Made by a program: the position numbers and the translations under genes. The notes under the pieces are model-generated. The model was not told where the DNA came from, made no database searches, and was given only the letters and a program-made list of their open reading frames with translations. A stretch of 64,000 nt of DNA, taken from the NCBI GenBank assembly GCA_001970955.1, contig MPUH01000315.1:1-64000 (forward strand), read 5' to 3'. The DNA comes from Stentor coeruleus. Taxonomy: Eukaryota > Ciliophora > Heterotrichea > Heterotrichida > Stentoridae. This document shows, in pieces, positions 9,484 to 19,585 of this stretch; within the stretch, counting starts at the first letter, position 1, and every line of letters starts with the position of its first letter.

Positions 9484-12400
9484 ATGTCAGAAATTTCTCT
9501 CTCTTTACCTCCAGAAATCAAAGGAAAAATTCATGGAAAACTATGTATTGACATAGGAGAGTTTATATGGGTGGATCCTTCATTAAGTAAGAGTGCTTTG
9601 AACTTCAGACTGAAATTTTGGGGTGAAAAAGGTCCTGGAGTGATTTTGAAGGCAAAAAACTATTGTACTGAAGTAATAAGTAATCATATCGAATATACTA
9701 TAAAATCCACTCAGCCAATTTTCATCAATTACCTAATGGACATGGGATTTATTATATTAGAAATCACAGACAACTCATGGGGCCTTTTAGGAAGTATTAA
9801 AATAAACATCAAATTGTATCTGAAAAAAGACAGCTTCATATCAAAAGGCAACTCAGCATCAAATTTCGGGTTTTCTAATGTGGATGTCCAAGGAATTTTC
9901 CCTATATTAACATCTTCAGAACCCCCAAAAAAGCTTGGTGAAGTGGAACTGAGCATTTTGTCATGTTTTGGAGAAATTGTAAATAAACCACTTCCAAATC
10001 CTATTGTTGTTAAAGAAAATACAGTTAAACCTGCTCCAGAACCAGAAAAAAATATTAACTTAGATGATAGGATTCCTAATAGTCTGGTAAAATCAAACTT
10101 TGAGGACTACAATATGAATAAGCTTGTAAGTTTTCAAGAAGAATACAAGGAAACATTTAAATCAGTAAAAGCAATTTTAGAAGAAAATATTTCAGATGTT
10201 AGAGAATTACCGAAAGAAGATTCAAATCTAACAATCGAATGGGAAAATCTGCAAAAAAAAGGGGAAAGACTTAGGAAAAGAATCGAAGCCAGCTCTAAAC
10301 CTGATATTTTCACCGACTTTATCCCTGTAACACAAACAGAAAATGACCCTTTACCAACAATTTCAGAGCTAAAAGCATTAAATTTTCCTGAAGACCATTC
10401 TGAAGATCCAAGATTAGATATTTCAGAAAGTTTAATATCTGAACTCAACAATATAACCCATCTAAAACTAACTATTTCAAGCTTAATCCTTGTTATTTTA
10501 CGTAAAGATCTCTACCCATTTATAGAATGCACAATCCCATTACCAGGAATTGAAACTAACTATACAGACAATTTTAAAATTTCCCATAAATCCTCCAATA
10601 ATGATTTATATAATTACAATCATGAAAGCTTACATCATATTATTATAACAGATGAGATGTTTTCAAAACTATCTTCAACTTTAATAAAATTTACAATCCT
10701 GGTAAATGATAAAGGCAAAATTATTGAAATCGGAAAAGCTGACTTGCCTTGGGAGAAAATTTTATTAGCCAAAGGGTTTTATTTACCCATCGAACTTGAT
10801 ATTATTCAAGAAGAAGCCAAAAGGGTAACTCAGAAAATTGTGGCGAAATTGAATCTAACATGCTCATTAATCAATGATAAAAAAAATCAATTTGATATCA
10901 AGCCTAATAATGATATACAAAAACCTTTACAAACTATGAATTCTTATCTTTTATACCTTTACATTGATCATATAACTAAACTTAAAACCCCATCAGTGAA
11001 TCTTTTTATATCTTATAAAACTTTCCCTGAGCCTGAAAGAATATCAACAGAAATTTTCTGGAATTACAAAGACTCTTGGCCTATTGGTCATAAAATGGTT
11101 ACAGCAATTATTCCTAGTGATAATATAATTACTAAACTTTCAACAGCAAGTCTTATAATTGAAATATGGAACAAACCTTTAAATCTTAATGATGAACTTC
11201 TTGGTATAGTAAAATTACCTCTTCAGTTATATAGTAGTTATATGGGTATTAATGATTCTTTAGCTAATAGTGTATATCCTCTTATAGCTTTTGATGAATA
11301 TAAACCTATAAACAATATAAAATCAAATGAAGAAATTGGGTATTTAAAAGTTTGTCTTGCTATGGGAAGTCCTTTACAAGTCAATAAATTAAGACAAATC
11401 CATGAAGCTGCAAATAAAGTTGTAATCCAAGTAGAATCTAAGGAAAATGAAGTTAACCAAGGAAAGTTGGAGTTTATAGAAAGAAGTATACAATTAAGTG
11501 AAAAGTCTAAAAAAGATGATGTCTTAGCACAAAGTACTGAAAGTATTGGAGATATCGCCGCTTTACTTAACCAGAAAAATAAAAGAATCGAAACTGAAAA
11601 GTTTAAAGAAGTGGATTCTGGAAAAAATGTTGAGAAATCTGAAGTTTTTCTGAAGCCATTAGACTTTAAACCTATTGAAATTAAGAGAACTGAGATTTTT
11701 CAACCGAAAACTCAGTTAAAAAATATAGATGAAGTTATTGGGTATTTTAAAAAAGCACTTGGCGAGAAAAAAATCAGTTTAGAAGAAGAGTTGAAAATTG
11801 TTGACAAATTCAATTATGGGTATTTGCATAGAGAAAACCTAACTAATTTGTTTCATGAACTGAGACTTGGTTTGACTTTAAGTGATATTAACACTTTTAT
11901 CGACTATATTTTAGAAAGAAAAAAGACTTCTAATGCTAGAAGGGTACTTTTTAATGATATATTAACGACTTTAGATTTAAATGAGCCGCTTTTTATCAGA
12001 CATACATTTACTATTACAATTGTCCAAATATTATCTTGCCCGGTGATGTCAAAAATTCAAGGAAGTTCAGTTTTTGTCAAATATTTGTTCCCTTCAGAGT
12101 CTAGTTTTATAGAAACAGATTTATTAGAACCTGGAAAAATTGTCCCAATAAACTTAAAATCTCAACATTCATGCACTTTTCCTTTAAATGCTAATCTTAG
12201 TGAATGCTTCCCTGAAAAACTTGAAGGGATTACTATATATTTGTGTAAAAATACAAATAACTCTGAAGAAAAAGTTATTGGAAAAGGTATCTTGCCTATA
12301 GAAGAATTCTATGAACTTGAATCTTGTCCTAAACTTAATAGAGTTGTTTGTTTATATGGAGATCATAATGAAATACTTGGGATTGTTAAAAGTGATCTTA

Positions 12401-14307
12401 TTGGGAAGATTCGAATCCAGATTGAATATTCTAAAGATTATTCTTATCAAAATATATCAACTTCAAGTGAATTGCTTTTTGAAAAACGCACACAGGTTGA
12501 AAAGAAAATTCCTAGACATAATGTTTTATCAGTAACCTTAGAAGGGTTTACAGAACTTAATCGTGGTATGAAATACTTACAAAGTAATGGGTTTTTGTTA
12601 TCGAATAAGAGTAAACTACATTTTTCTTTTGCGATATTCAATGAAGATACTGAACTTAATAGAGAGCAGCCTTTAATGTTGTTGACTAGTACTACAGTTA
12701 AAGAAAATGAGTTTATTCAATCATCTAAGCAGATAGAAATTGTGTTAGAGCCGAAAATTATTGAGTATTTACATAAAAAATCAGCTACTTTATTTGTGCA
12801 TTTTGATCAGGAGCTTCTTGGCCAATGCAAAATTCCCCTTTTGCAACTACTTCTTCATTCTTCTATTAAGGGAGACTATGCGATATTAAATGAATACGGC
12901 CAGTTTATGGGATTGGCTTCAATATCTTTATCACTTAATGCTGATCATATTATTTCCAAGCATATTCCACCTCCAGAACCTATTAATCCTTCAAAAACTA
13001 AATATGAACCAGAACTTGAGTCTCCTAGAGTTAGTAAAGTTCAAGTGGAAAAGTGTTCTGTAACGGAAAAACAATATGAAGATAAACTTAAGTCTTATGG
13101 AGAATTGTTAGAAAGTGCTGAAGATGATGATATCAGAGCAAAATTCTACGACAACATGAAAGCTATTGAAAATCTTTCAAAAAATCTCGAATTAAAACTA
13201 AGTGATAGTTACAAAGCAACTTCTCCCTTAAGTTCTAGCTACAAAAATCCAGATTTTTCCCGTTTTGTCCCTGTAGACACCTACCCTGAAAACCCTAATT
13301 ACAAAATTTCTTATCCCTCAAGAAAAAGCAGAGAAACTTCTCCACAAAAAGAAACATTTGCATATTCTTTACCACAATCATATGAAGTTCCAGATAATAA
13401 AAGCAGAGAAGCATCTCCTCTGGTAAAATTTTCTAGTGAAATTATTGAACAAAAACGAGTCCAGTCATCCCCAGAGCGTCAGTCCGGTAACTTACCAAGA
13501 TCCTCACAAGAAAATCCATCAAAACTCCAAGAATATAACTGGGAAATCAAAAAAAACTATGAAAACTACGAATCTATCAGTAGAAAACCCCTTAAAAACT
13601 ATGAATTTGAAGAAAAACCCTTAACTAATAAAGATTCATATGAAAAATTCACAGATCCAAGCAAACAAATAGATAATTTATATGAAAAAAATTTCGTAAA
13701 CCCTTACAAAGACGTACCTGAAAATCCATCAAATAACCCTAAACCCTTAAATGCACATGAAATACCTTCTCTATATGAAATTAAAAACTATAAACAATCA
13801 TTTGAAGAGCCTAAATACATACCTCAAGCCTATACAAAAGAAGATGTATCCTTTATAAGCAGTACAAATATAATAAATCCCTATGTTTACAATGAAGAAA
13901 TCCTTGATAATGAAGCTGAACAAGAAGAGGATTGGAACCCCGACAGAATCGCTGATGTACTTAAGTCTATTGAAGAAGCCGTAAAATATGGGGGAAATGA
14001 AGAAAGCAACGAATATCAAGAAATCCCTGACAATTCATATCAAAACATATACAAACTCCCTGAATCAAAATATGGGAACTATGGAAAACCTTCAAGTAAA
14101 GGTCAGGAATTCAATAAAAACACTGAAAAATTCCAAGAAATGTATGAACCTTCAGTTGGCAATTATGAAGAAATTAATCAAGTGTGGAAACCCCTACAAG
14201 TCTCTGAAGACATAAGAGAAGCTTCAATAAAAAACAATTTAGCTCTTAAATCTCCAAGTCCTCACTACCAAAATTCCTTGATTTCCAACCTGAAATCTCT
14301 AAAATAA
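9484..14307 (+). CDS. C2CD3: C2CD3-like centriole/basal-body protein with several C2 domains (1,607 aa)
   Basis: C2CD3 acts at the distal end of centrioles, where it is needed for centriole elongation and appendage assembly. The N-terminal 160 residues fit its first domain: a beta-rich stretch with LNFRLKFWGEKGPGVIL, then YLMDMGFIILEITD, then a segment ending with SEPPKKLGEVELSI, which resembles the C2CD3 motif around 'KKLGEL.VSL'. At least four more C2-like beta domains follow, near residues 325-440, 480-600, 840-950 and 1,015-1,135. A proline-, tyrosine- and serine-rich, probably disordered tail runs from about 1,160 to the end. The gene has no introns. It converges with the phosphatase gene, with 48 nt between the stops. 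The call rests mainly on the N-terminal domain and overall plan. Confidence 0.75.
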   Translation: MSEISLSLPPEIKGKIHGKLCIDIGEFIWVDPSLSKSALNFRLKFWGEKGPGVILKAKNYCTEVISNHIEYTIKSTQPIFINYLMDMGFIILEITDNSWGLLGSIKINIKLYLKKDSFISKGNSASNFGFSNVDVQGIFPILTSSEPPKKLGEVELSILSCFGEIVNKPLPNPIVVKENTVKPAPEPEKNINLDDRIPNSLVKSNFEDYNMNKLVSFQEEYKETFKSVKAILEENISDVRELPKEDSNLTIEWENLQKKGERLRKRIEASSKPDIFTDFIPVTQTENDPLPTISELKALNFPEDHSEDPRLDISESLISELNNITHLKLTISSLILVILRKDLYPFIECTIPLPGIETNYTDNFKISHKSSNNDLYNYNHESLHHIIITDEMFSKLSSTLIKFTILVNDKGKIIEIGKADLPWEKILLAKGFYLPIELDIIQEEAKRVTQKIVAKLNLTCSLINDKKNQFDIKPNNDIQKPLQTMNSYLLYLYIDHITKLKTPSVNLFISYKTFPEPERISTEIFWNYKDSWPIGHKMVTAIIPSDNIITKLSTASLIIEIWNKPLNLNDELLGIVKLPLQLYSSYMGINDSLANSVYPLIAFDEYKPINNIKSNEEIGYLKVCLAMGSPLQVNKLRQIHEAANKVVIQVESKENEVNQGKLEFIERSIQLSEKSKKDDVLAQSTESIGDIAALLNQKNKRIETEKFKEVDSGKNVEKSEVFLKPLDFKPIEIKRTEIFQPKTQLKNIDEVIGYFKKALGEKKISLEEELKIVDKFNYGYLHRENLTNLFHELRLGLTLSDINTFIDYILERKKTSNARRVLFNDILTTLDLNEPLFIRHTFTITIVQILSCPVMSKIQGSSVFVKYLFPSESSFIETDLLEPGKIVPINLKSQHSCTFPLNANLSECFPEKLEGITIYLCKNTNNSEEKVIGKGILPIEEFYELESCPKLNRVVCLYGDHNEILGIVKSDLIGKIRIQIEYSKDYSYQNISTSSELLFEKRTQVEKKIPRHNVLSVTLEGFTELNRGMKYLQSNGFLLSNKSKLHFSFAIFNEDTELNREQPLMLLTSTTVKENEFIQSSKQIEIVLEPKIIEYLHKKSATLFVHFDQELLGQCKIPLLQLLLHSSIKGDYAILNEYGQFMGLASISLSLNADHIISKHIPPPEPINPSKTKYEPELESPRVSKVQVEKCSVTEKQYEDKLKSYGELLESAEDDDIRAKFYDNMKAIENLSKNLELKLSDSYKATSPLSSSYKNPDFSRFVPVDTYPENPNYKISYPSRKSRETSPQKETFAYSLPQSYEVPDNKSREASPLVKFSSEIIEQKRVQSSPERQSGNLPRSSQENPSKLQEYNWEIKKNYENYESISRKPLKNYEFEEKPLTNKDSYEKFTDPSKQIDNLYEKNFVNPYKDVPENPSNNPKPLNAHEIPSLYEIKNYKQSFEEPKYIPQAYTKEDVSFISSTNIINPYVYNEEILDNEAEQEEDWNPDRIADVLKSIEEAVKYGGNEESNEYQEIPDNSYQNIYKLPESKYGNYGKPSSKGQEFNKNTEKFQEMYEPSVGNYEEINQVWKPLQVSEDIREASIKNNLALKSPSPHYQNSLISNLKSLK

Positions 14308-14355
14308 CAGCCTCAAAATAATTTAATAATAGAAATCCACATAATCGAAATTACA

Positions 14356-15273
14356 TTAAAGCAAATAATCTGGGACAGTTCTCAATATTTTTATGTTTGG
14401 TTGGGGAGGAACATGATCAAACTGCATAAATGTGTATTTTAGATTCTCATCTATCATCATAACTGCTGCAAGGTTTCCACATCTATAACAGTAATTTGGT
14501 GCTGAAAACACAGTGATGACATTATGATTATGACACCAGTTGTAACCTTCAGCGACAAGTTGATGAGCTCTTGCGATTAATGTTAAGTTGTTTATATGAT
14601 TGAATTGTATTGATATGTCCATGCCAAATGTAAAGCCTGTGCCACGTGGTGATATTGACCAACCTTCACGATCATCTGGGTCTGACCAAACTAAATCGGT
14701 TAAGCATCCTGTTGCAGGAATTTCTTGACGACGGTCTAGTTTTTCTATGTCATCTACCTTTGTGATGTCTGGAGATAGGCCACCATGAGTACAAAACATC
14801 TGATTATCGATTAAAGCAGCTAAAGGTAAGTAATTGAAAACGTCTGTTAGTAAGTGCCAGAGTTGTAGGTTTTTGTATTTGCGGAGAGTTTCATCATACA
14901 GCCCATACGTTAGAGAAATGTTAACACATTCATGATTTCCTCTAATAAGAAAAATCCTTGAAGGATACCTAACCTTTAAACATAACAACAAAGCTACGGT
15001 CTCAACAGAATCAAGTCCTCTATCTACATAATCTCCTAAAAACAAATAATTAGTTTCAGGTGGATATCCTCCAATCTGAAACAATTCTAACAAATCATGG
15101 AACTGTCCATGAACATCACCACATACAACAACCGGGCTATGCACTTTAACGACATTCATTTCCAAAACTAGCACTTCCTTAGCACGCTCGCAAACTTTTT
15201 TCACCTCACTTTCCAATATGCTTTCCCCTTTCTTAAGCTTCTCTATTATTCTTTGAAAAAAGTCAAAGCTCAT
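14356..15273 (-). CDS. PP2A-type serine/threonine protein phosphatase catalytic subunit (305 aa)
   Basis: All PPP-family metal and catalytic motifs are present in order: GDVHGQ, GDYVDRG, RGNHE, HGGLSP and [11 protein letters not shown]. The closest match is PP2A (also PP4 and PP6): [36 protein letters not shown], and a C-terminus reading PDYLL where PP2A has PDYFL. That tail is where PP2A carries its tyrosine-phosphorylation and leucine-methylation site, and both Tyr and the final Leu are kept. Length equals the family norm of about 305-309. After RGNHE the protein has CV, closer to PP1 (ECA) than to PP2A (ESR). The ATG lies only 11 nt downstream of the MetRS stop on the same strand. The enzyme should remove phosphate from Ser/Thr in a complex with regulatory subunits. 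PP4 or PP6 identity is possible. Confidence 0.92.
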   Translation of the reverse strand: MSFDFFQRIIEKLKKGESILESEVKKVCERAKEVLVLEMNVVKVHSPVVVCGDVHGQFHDLLELFQIGGYPPETNYLFLGDYVDRGLDSVETVALLLCLKVRYPSRIFLIRGNHECVNISLTYGLYDETLRKYKNLQLWHLLTDVFNYLPLAALIDNQMFCTHGGLSPDITKVDDIEKLDRRQEIPATGCLTDLVWSDPDDREGWSISPRGTGFTFGMDISIQFNHINNLTLIARAHQLVAEGYNWCHNHNVITVFSAPNYCYRCGNLAAVMMIDENLKYTFMQFDHVPPQPNIKILRTVPDYLL

Positions 15274-15284
15274 ATCCTATTTAT

Positions 15285-17606
15285 CTAATTATCTTTTTTT
15301 CCTGCGTATTTTGCTTTAAAAGTATTAGCTTGTTCTTGACTTATAGCTTTGAATATCGGCATAACATTTCCTACTTTAGTCCCTTCTTTTAATAAAGTCA
15401 TAATAACCCTTGGACTTGTTGCTGTTGCCAAAACTTCTAATAAAGTTTCTTCTCTACTGTCTCTTTGGATACCAAACTGATTATATACCTTAGCAGAAAA
15501 TGATGGTATAAAAGGCTCAAGAAGTAAAGCTACAAGTCTTGCTACATTAGCAGATAAATTGATTACAGTCTTAAATCTTTCTATATCTTTTTTCTCTAAA
15601 GTCCAGAACTCGGTATCTTGGAAATATTTGTTACCAAGAGCTGAGACTTCCATAGCAGTCTTAAGTGCGATTTTTAATTTGAGTTCTTCCATTTCATCTA
15701 AGTATCTCTTAGTAAGAATATAGATGTTTTCAAGTGTGATTTCATCAAATGATGTAAGAGTGCTGGCGTTTGGTATTGGTTTATTACTTTTTGCTAAGTA
15801 TTTAAATAGTCTATTGAAAAGGTTTCCAAGATTTGGTAAAAGTTCATTGTTGTTTTTATCAGCTAAATCAGTCCATTTGAACATAGTATCAGAAGTTTCA
15901 GGTCTATTACTGAGTAAATAATATCTGAAAATTTCTACTGGGATATTGGTGTCGATAATATTATCACCAAAAACCCCTATTCCACGGGATTTTGAAAATT
16001 TGCCGTCTTCATAATTGAGATACTCGGTTGAACTTATGTTGTTGAGTAAAGTCCAATTCTCACCTGTGCCAATAAGCGAAGATGGGAATATTACTGTGTG
16101 GAATGGGATATTATCTTTACCCATAAACTGGATAAGCTCAACATTGTTAGCATTTTTCCACCACTTTTCCCATTGGTTTGTGTAATTCGCTGTTATTGAA
16201 ATATAACCAATAGGTGCGTCGAACCAAACATAAAAAACTTTGTCTGAGTATTCAGGTAATGGAACTGGAGTTCCCCATTTAAGATCACGAGTAATACACC
16301 TTGGTTTAAGCCCATCTCTAATCCAAGCTGATGTGATTTTCAGACAATTTGAACTCCATCCGCCATTGCTTGAGCTTTTGCTAACCCAATCTTCAAGTCT
16401 ATCTCTAATATTTGGCAAGTTAAGGAAAATGTGCTTAGAAGTTTTCATTTTGGGAGAAGAATTACATAAAAAGCACTTAGCATCTATAAGCTCTTCAGGA
16501 TTTAATAACTTACCACATTTATCACATTGATCACCTCTTGCATCTGTATAACTACAGCTAGGACAAGTACCTAAAACAAATCTATCAGCTAAAAATCTAT
16601 TGCAAGACTCACAAAAACTCTGTTCAACATTATCTTCATTGAGTTCTCCATTTTCTTTAAGCTTTAAGAAAATACTTTGGGCGATTTCAGTTTGCTGATT
16701 AGTTGTTGTTCGGCCGAAATAGTCAAAATCAATATCGAACCAGTCGTATATTTTCTTATGAATTTCATGATACTTTGTGCAGATTTCTTGAGGAGTTAGA
16801 CCTTCTTGTATAGCTTTTGTCTCAGTAGCTGTACCATATTCGTCAGTACCACAGATGTAAATTGAGTTATAACCACGAAGTCGGCAATATCTTGAAAACA
16901 CATCAGCACTCAGAACACAACCAATAATATTTCCTAAATGAGGGACATTATTAACATAAGGTAAAGCACTTGTAATAAGCACATTTCTCTTCCCTTCTAT
17001 CGGAACTTTTGGTACAGACTTATCTCTTAAAATAGTGGCATGTGGGGCAAATTCCTCAACAGTCTTTCCAACTTTAGCAGGTGCCTTAACTTTTTCTCCC
17101 AATTCTTCTTGTACAGAAGTATAAACTTCGCCTATTTGCTTATAACTATTGGCGAGTTTTGGAAAAGTCTTAACCATCCACGGGTTGCCTGAGAAGTACT
17201 GATACAAATAAGTAAAACTCAAAACATCAGTTGATCCTGGTTTTTGACCACCAATAAATTGATCTGAAACTTGTTGTTCTAAGTATCCTACTGCTGATAA
17301 AAGATCTTGGTTTGATTTAACTTGAGATTTTGGGGTATTATTGATTATTGGCTTCATATGATAAAGTATCCATTCATCTAAGTGAAGATTGTCTGGACCT
17401 TGCCATGAGCATTGTTTCATAAGATATCTTGTGATACTAAGTTCACCCATTAACTCTATGAAATTACCACTTTTGTCTTGATCTCCCAACTCTAATGTTA
17501 CTACAGGTACTGGCTCAATTAGTTTTTTTGCAGGTATTCCTGCGTATTGAAGGGCGAGGAGACAAGCTTTGGCTGGCTCTTTGGCTGACTCGTAGACTAA
17601 TTTCAT
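15285..17606 (-). CDS. MARS1: Cytosolic methionyl-tRNA synthetase with N-terminal GST-like domain (773 aa)
   Basis: This enzyme charges tRNA-Met with methionine using ATP. Residues 1-190 form a GST-like domain, as in animal and yeast cytosolic MetRS, probably for docking with other synthetases or EF1 factors. The class I catalytic core begins with ALPYVNNVPHLGN near residue 215, whose HLGN is the HIGH signature. It has a zinc-knuckle insertion with paired cysteines (CESC, CPSC, CDKC, CFLC) near 325-380 and the KMSKS loop as KFSKS near residue 534. The anticodon-binding helical domain follows. The last 30 residues (KVGNVMPIFKAISQEQ) resemble the short C-terminal segment of human MetRS. There are no introns. 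It ends 11 nt before the PP2A-type gene on the same strand. Confidence 0.96.
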   Translation of the reverse strand: MKLVYESAKEPAKACLLALQYAGIPAKKLIEPVPVVTLELGDQDKSGNFIELMGELSITRYLMKQCSWQGPDNLHLDEWILYHMKPIINNTPKSQVKSNQDLLSAVGYLEQQVSDQFIGGQKPGSTDVLSFTYLYQYFSGNPWMVKTFPKLANSYKQIGEVYTSVQEELGEKVKAPAKVGKTVEEFAPHATILRDKSVPKVPIEGKRNVLITSALPYVNNVPHLGNIIGCVLSADVFSRYCRLRGYNSIYICGTDEYGTATETKAIQEGLTPQEICTKYHEIHKKIYDWFDIDFDYFGRTTTNQQTEIAQSIFLKLKENGELNEDNVEQSFCESCNRFLADRFVLGTCPSCSYTDARGDQCDKCGKLLNPEELIDAKCFLCNSSPKMKTSKHIFLNLPNIRDRLEDWVSKSSSNGGWSSNCLKITSAWIRDGLKPRCITRDLKWGTPVPLPEYSDKVFYVWFDAPIGYISITANYTNQWEKWWKNANNVELIQFMGKDNIPFHTVIFPSSLIGTGENWTLLNNISSTEYLNYEDGKFSKSRGIGVFGDNIIDTNIPVEIFRYYLLSNRPETSDTMFKWTDLADKNNNELLPNLGNLFNRLFKYLAKSNKPIPNASTLTSFDEITLENIYILTKRYLDEMEELKLKIALKTAMEVSALGNKYFQDTEFWTLEKKDIERFKTVINLSANVARLVALLLEPFIPSFSAKVYNQFGIQRDSREETLLEVLATATSPRVIMTLLKEGTKVGNVMPIFKAISQEQANTFKAKYAGKKDN

Positions 17607-18022
17607 TTATATCCATCAATCGAGATGCTTATTATCGAAGAGATTTTTGTGATGAGATATAGGTGGAAGTTTAATTATGGGATAATATTTGAAAGGGTTT
17701 TATATGTATTGTTTTTGTAAAACTTTTTTAGATTTAAATAGATTTGGAAGATGCTTTTTAGTGAATTTAGAAGTGTGTATAAAAATGATAAAATGCATAA
17801 TGTTATAGAATTTTTGAATCGTATAGTTATGGTATTCATAAAAGAATTTATATTAAGTATTATGAAATCTATTACCCAGTTTGCTATGAACACCATAAGA
17901 ACTTCAAAGCATGCCTAAAGCAAGCTGGATTCTTCAAGAAAAACAAGGTGAACACAAGACTTGCCTCCATGATCTTGACGCTAAAGAAAAGAAACAGTAA
18001 AGAACTCCTCAGCCAAGTAAAA
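17607..18022. other. Intergenic with a coding-like stretch of unknown nature
   Basis: The left part is the 5' flank of the MetRS gene. On the plus strand a frame is open from 17801 to the TAA at 18044-18046 (82 codons, no good ATG). It contains a protein-like basic stretch (ACLKQAGFFKKNKVNTRLAS) with fewer A/T bases than its surroundings, and it ends inside the dispersed repeat. It may be a fragment of a gene or mobile element. I recognise no family. Confidence 0.35.
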
Positions 18023-18151
18023 AAGTCACATAACCAGCGACAATAAGTTGTTTAACATACCGAATCTGCCCAAAGAAAAAAAATGTAGGACAAACAAACC
18101 TCGATCGGACAAGATTTAAGCCATGCCACTTAACTATCACCCACTTTAAAC
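18023..18151 (+). repeat. Dispersed ~129-bp repeat, copy A
   Basis: This segment starts aagtcacataaccagcgaca and ends near actttaaac. It matches the reverse complement of 36094-36222 along its whole length at roughly 80% or more by eye, with small indels. The flanks of the two copies do not match. I see no terminal inverted repeats or target duplications. It could be a short non-autonomous mobile element, part of a larger element, or a conserved non-coding RNA gene. Confidence 0.75.
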
Positions 18152-19585
18152 ACTTTAAACTTTAAATCTATAAATTTATTAATTTAATAATCTCTACTAT
18201 CTATTTTACAATCTATTATATCACCCCTACTTATAATTTGACATCAAGTTATTTAGAATTTAAGAAGAACTTGAAAAGCGTTTTTTAGATTTATTTCACT
18301 TGGAAAATATAAGTTTTCAAATATTTAAATTGACTTAAATTAACATATTTTATTTATATTTATAGAATAATATTCTGAAAGCAATATTATCCTTATTGCT
18401 TTCATAGTTTTATAGGTTAACACAATCTCATCACTTATAAAACCTTTTAATTAATACCGTAATTCATTCTTTTATAATTAGTACTTCAAAATATAATCCT
18501 AGTAATTTAGATAAAAGCATGAATTAATCTTTTTTAGAGTTTATATAAGTCAATATTAATTTAGTTTAATGTGTCTAAATTAAGCATATATATTATATAA
18601 TTAATTTCCATCTTATTTCTTGTGAATTTTATAATACAATTTTTTTTAAGATGCAAATATAATGTTAGAAGCTAGCCTAAATGATTCGCTATGATATGTT
18701 TTAATTGTATAAGATAAGTTTTATTAGCCCAGAACTTTTAGCAAACTATTTATATAATATTTACTGATTTTCTTATAGATATAAATATATCAAAGCATTA
18801 TAAAGAATTGCATAAAAGTACTATTTTAAGAGACCCAAATATCTTAACATATTACAACATATAAAAACAAAAAATCAGGATAATAATAAGTACAAAAAAT
18901 CAACATACAAAAATAAATATGCTAAGAAATTTTTTTTAAAGAAGAAAGCTAAGAAAATATATTAGAAAATCAAAGAACAAGGCAAGAAGAATATCGTAGC
19001 ATACCAGCAATAAACCTTTATTCAAGATATCGTATTCTGATAAATATTATTATGAATTGTATCTAAGGGGATAATATTAGCTGCTCTGCCTGTTCAAGAG
19101 ACCTACACAATATCGGTTGGGCTCAATACAACATGATTTTTTCTGGCGGGGGTGTGTAAGAGTGAATTTCTCTTGATTAAACATTTTACCCACTGAATCC
19201 TTATATTGCTTAAGTTTTTTTACACCTCAGTTATCAATACTGTATACGTTCATCTTCCATTAAGGTCTCCTATAATCCATCATATTTTTAAGTAATATGA
19301 AATAAGATGAAGTGTTCTATTAATCCTTACTAAAGAAAAATATTCTTATTAGTTTTCATATCGTTAGAGTTACCACTCAAGCTCGCTCAAACTTTAGTTC
19401 CATAGTTTTTTCCCCAATCTATCACAAAAATCATAAAAAATATTATCAACAAATTATTCTTACCACAAAAAAAATATTGTGCATAACTTTATATTATTTA
19501 TACATTAAAACTACACCAGCATCCTTTTAATTAATCTAATATTAAAGTATTCCGCATTTCTAATTATAATTTTTGTAGGATAATC
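18152..19585. other. Long intergenic stretch with one GC-richer island
   Basis: Most of this is extremely AT-rich without open frames. The exception is about 19077-19208, clearly richer in G and C. On the minus strand it is open for 43 codons (including THPRQKKSCCIEPNRYC) to a TAA at 19077-19079, and a possible 15-nt intron (gtaaaaaaacttaag) lies just upstream. Beyond that the frame is closed. It may be a gene remnant or an unrecognised RNA. Confidence 0.35.

Noticed and set aside
17675-17896. A 73-codon minus-strand frame upstream of MetRS
   Set aside because: Low-complexity and overlaps a more convincing plus-strand open stretch.
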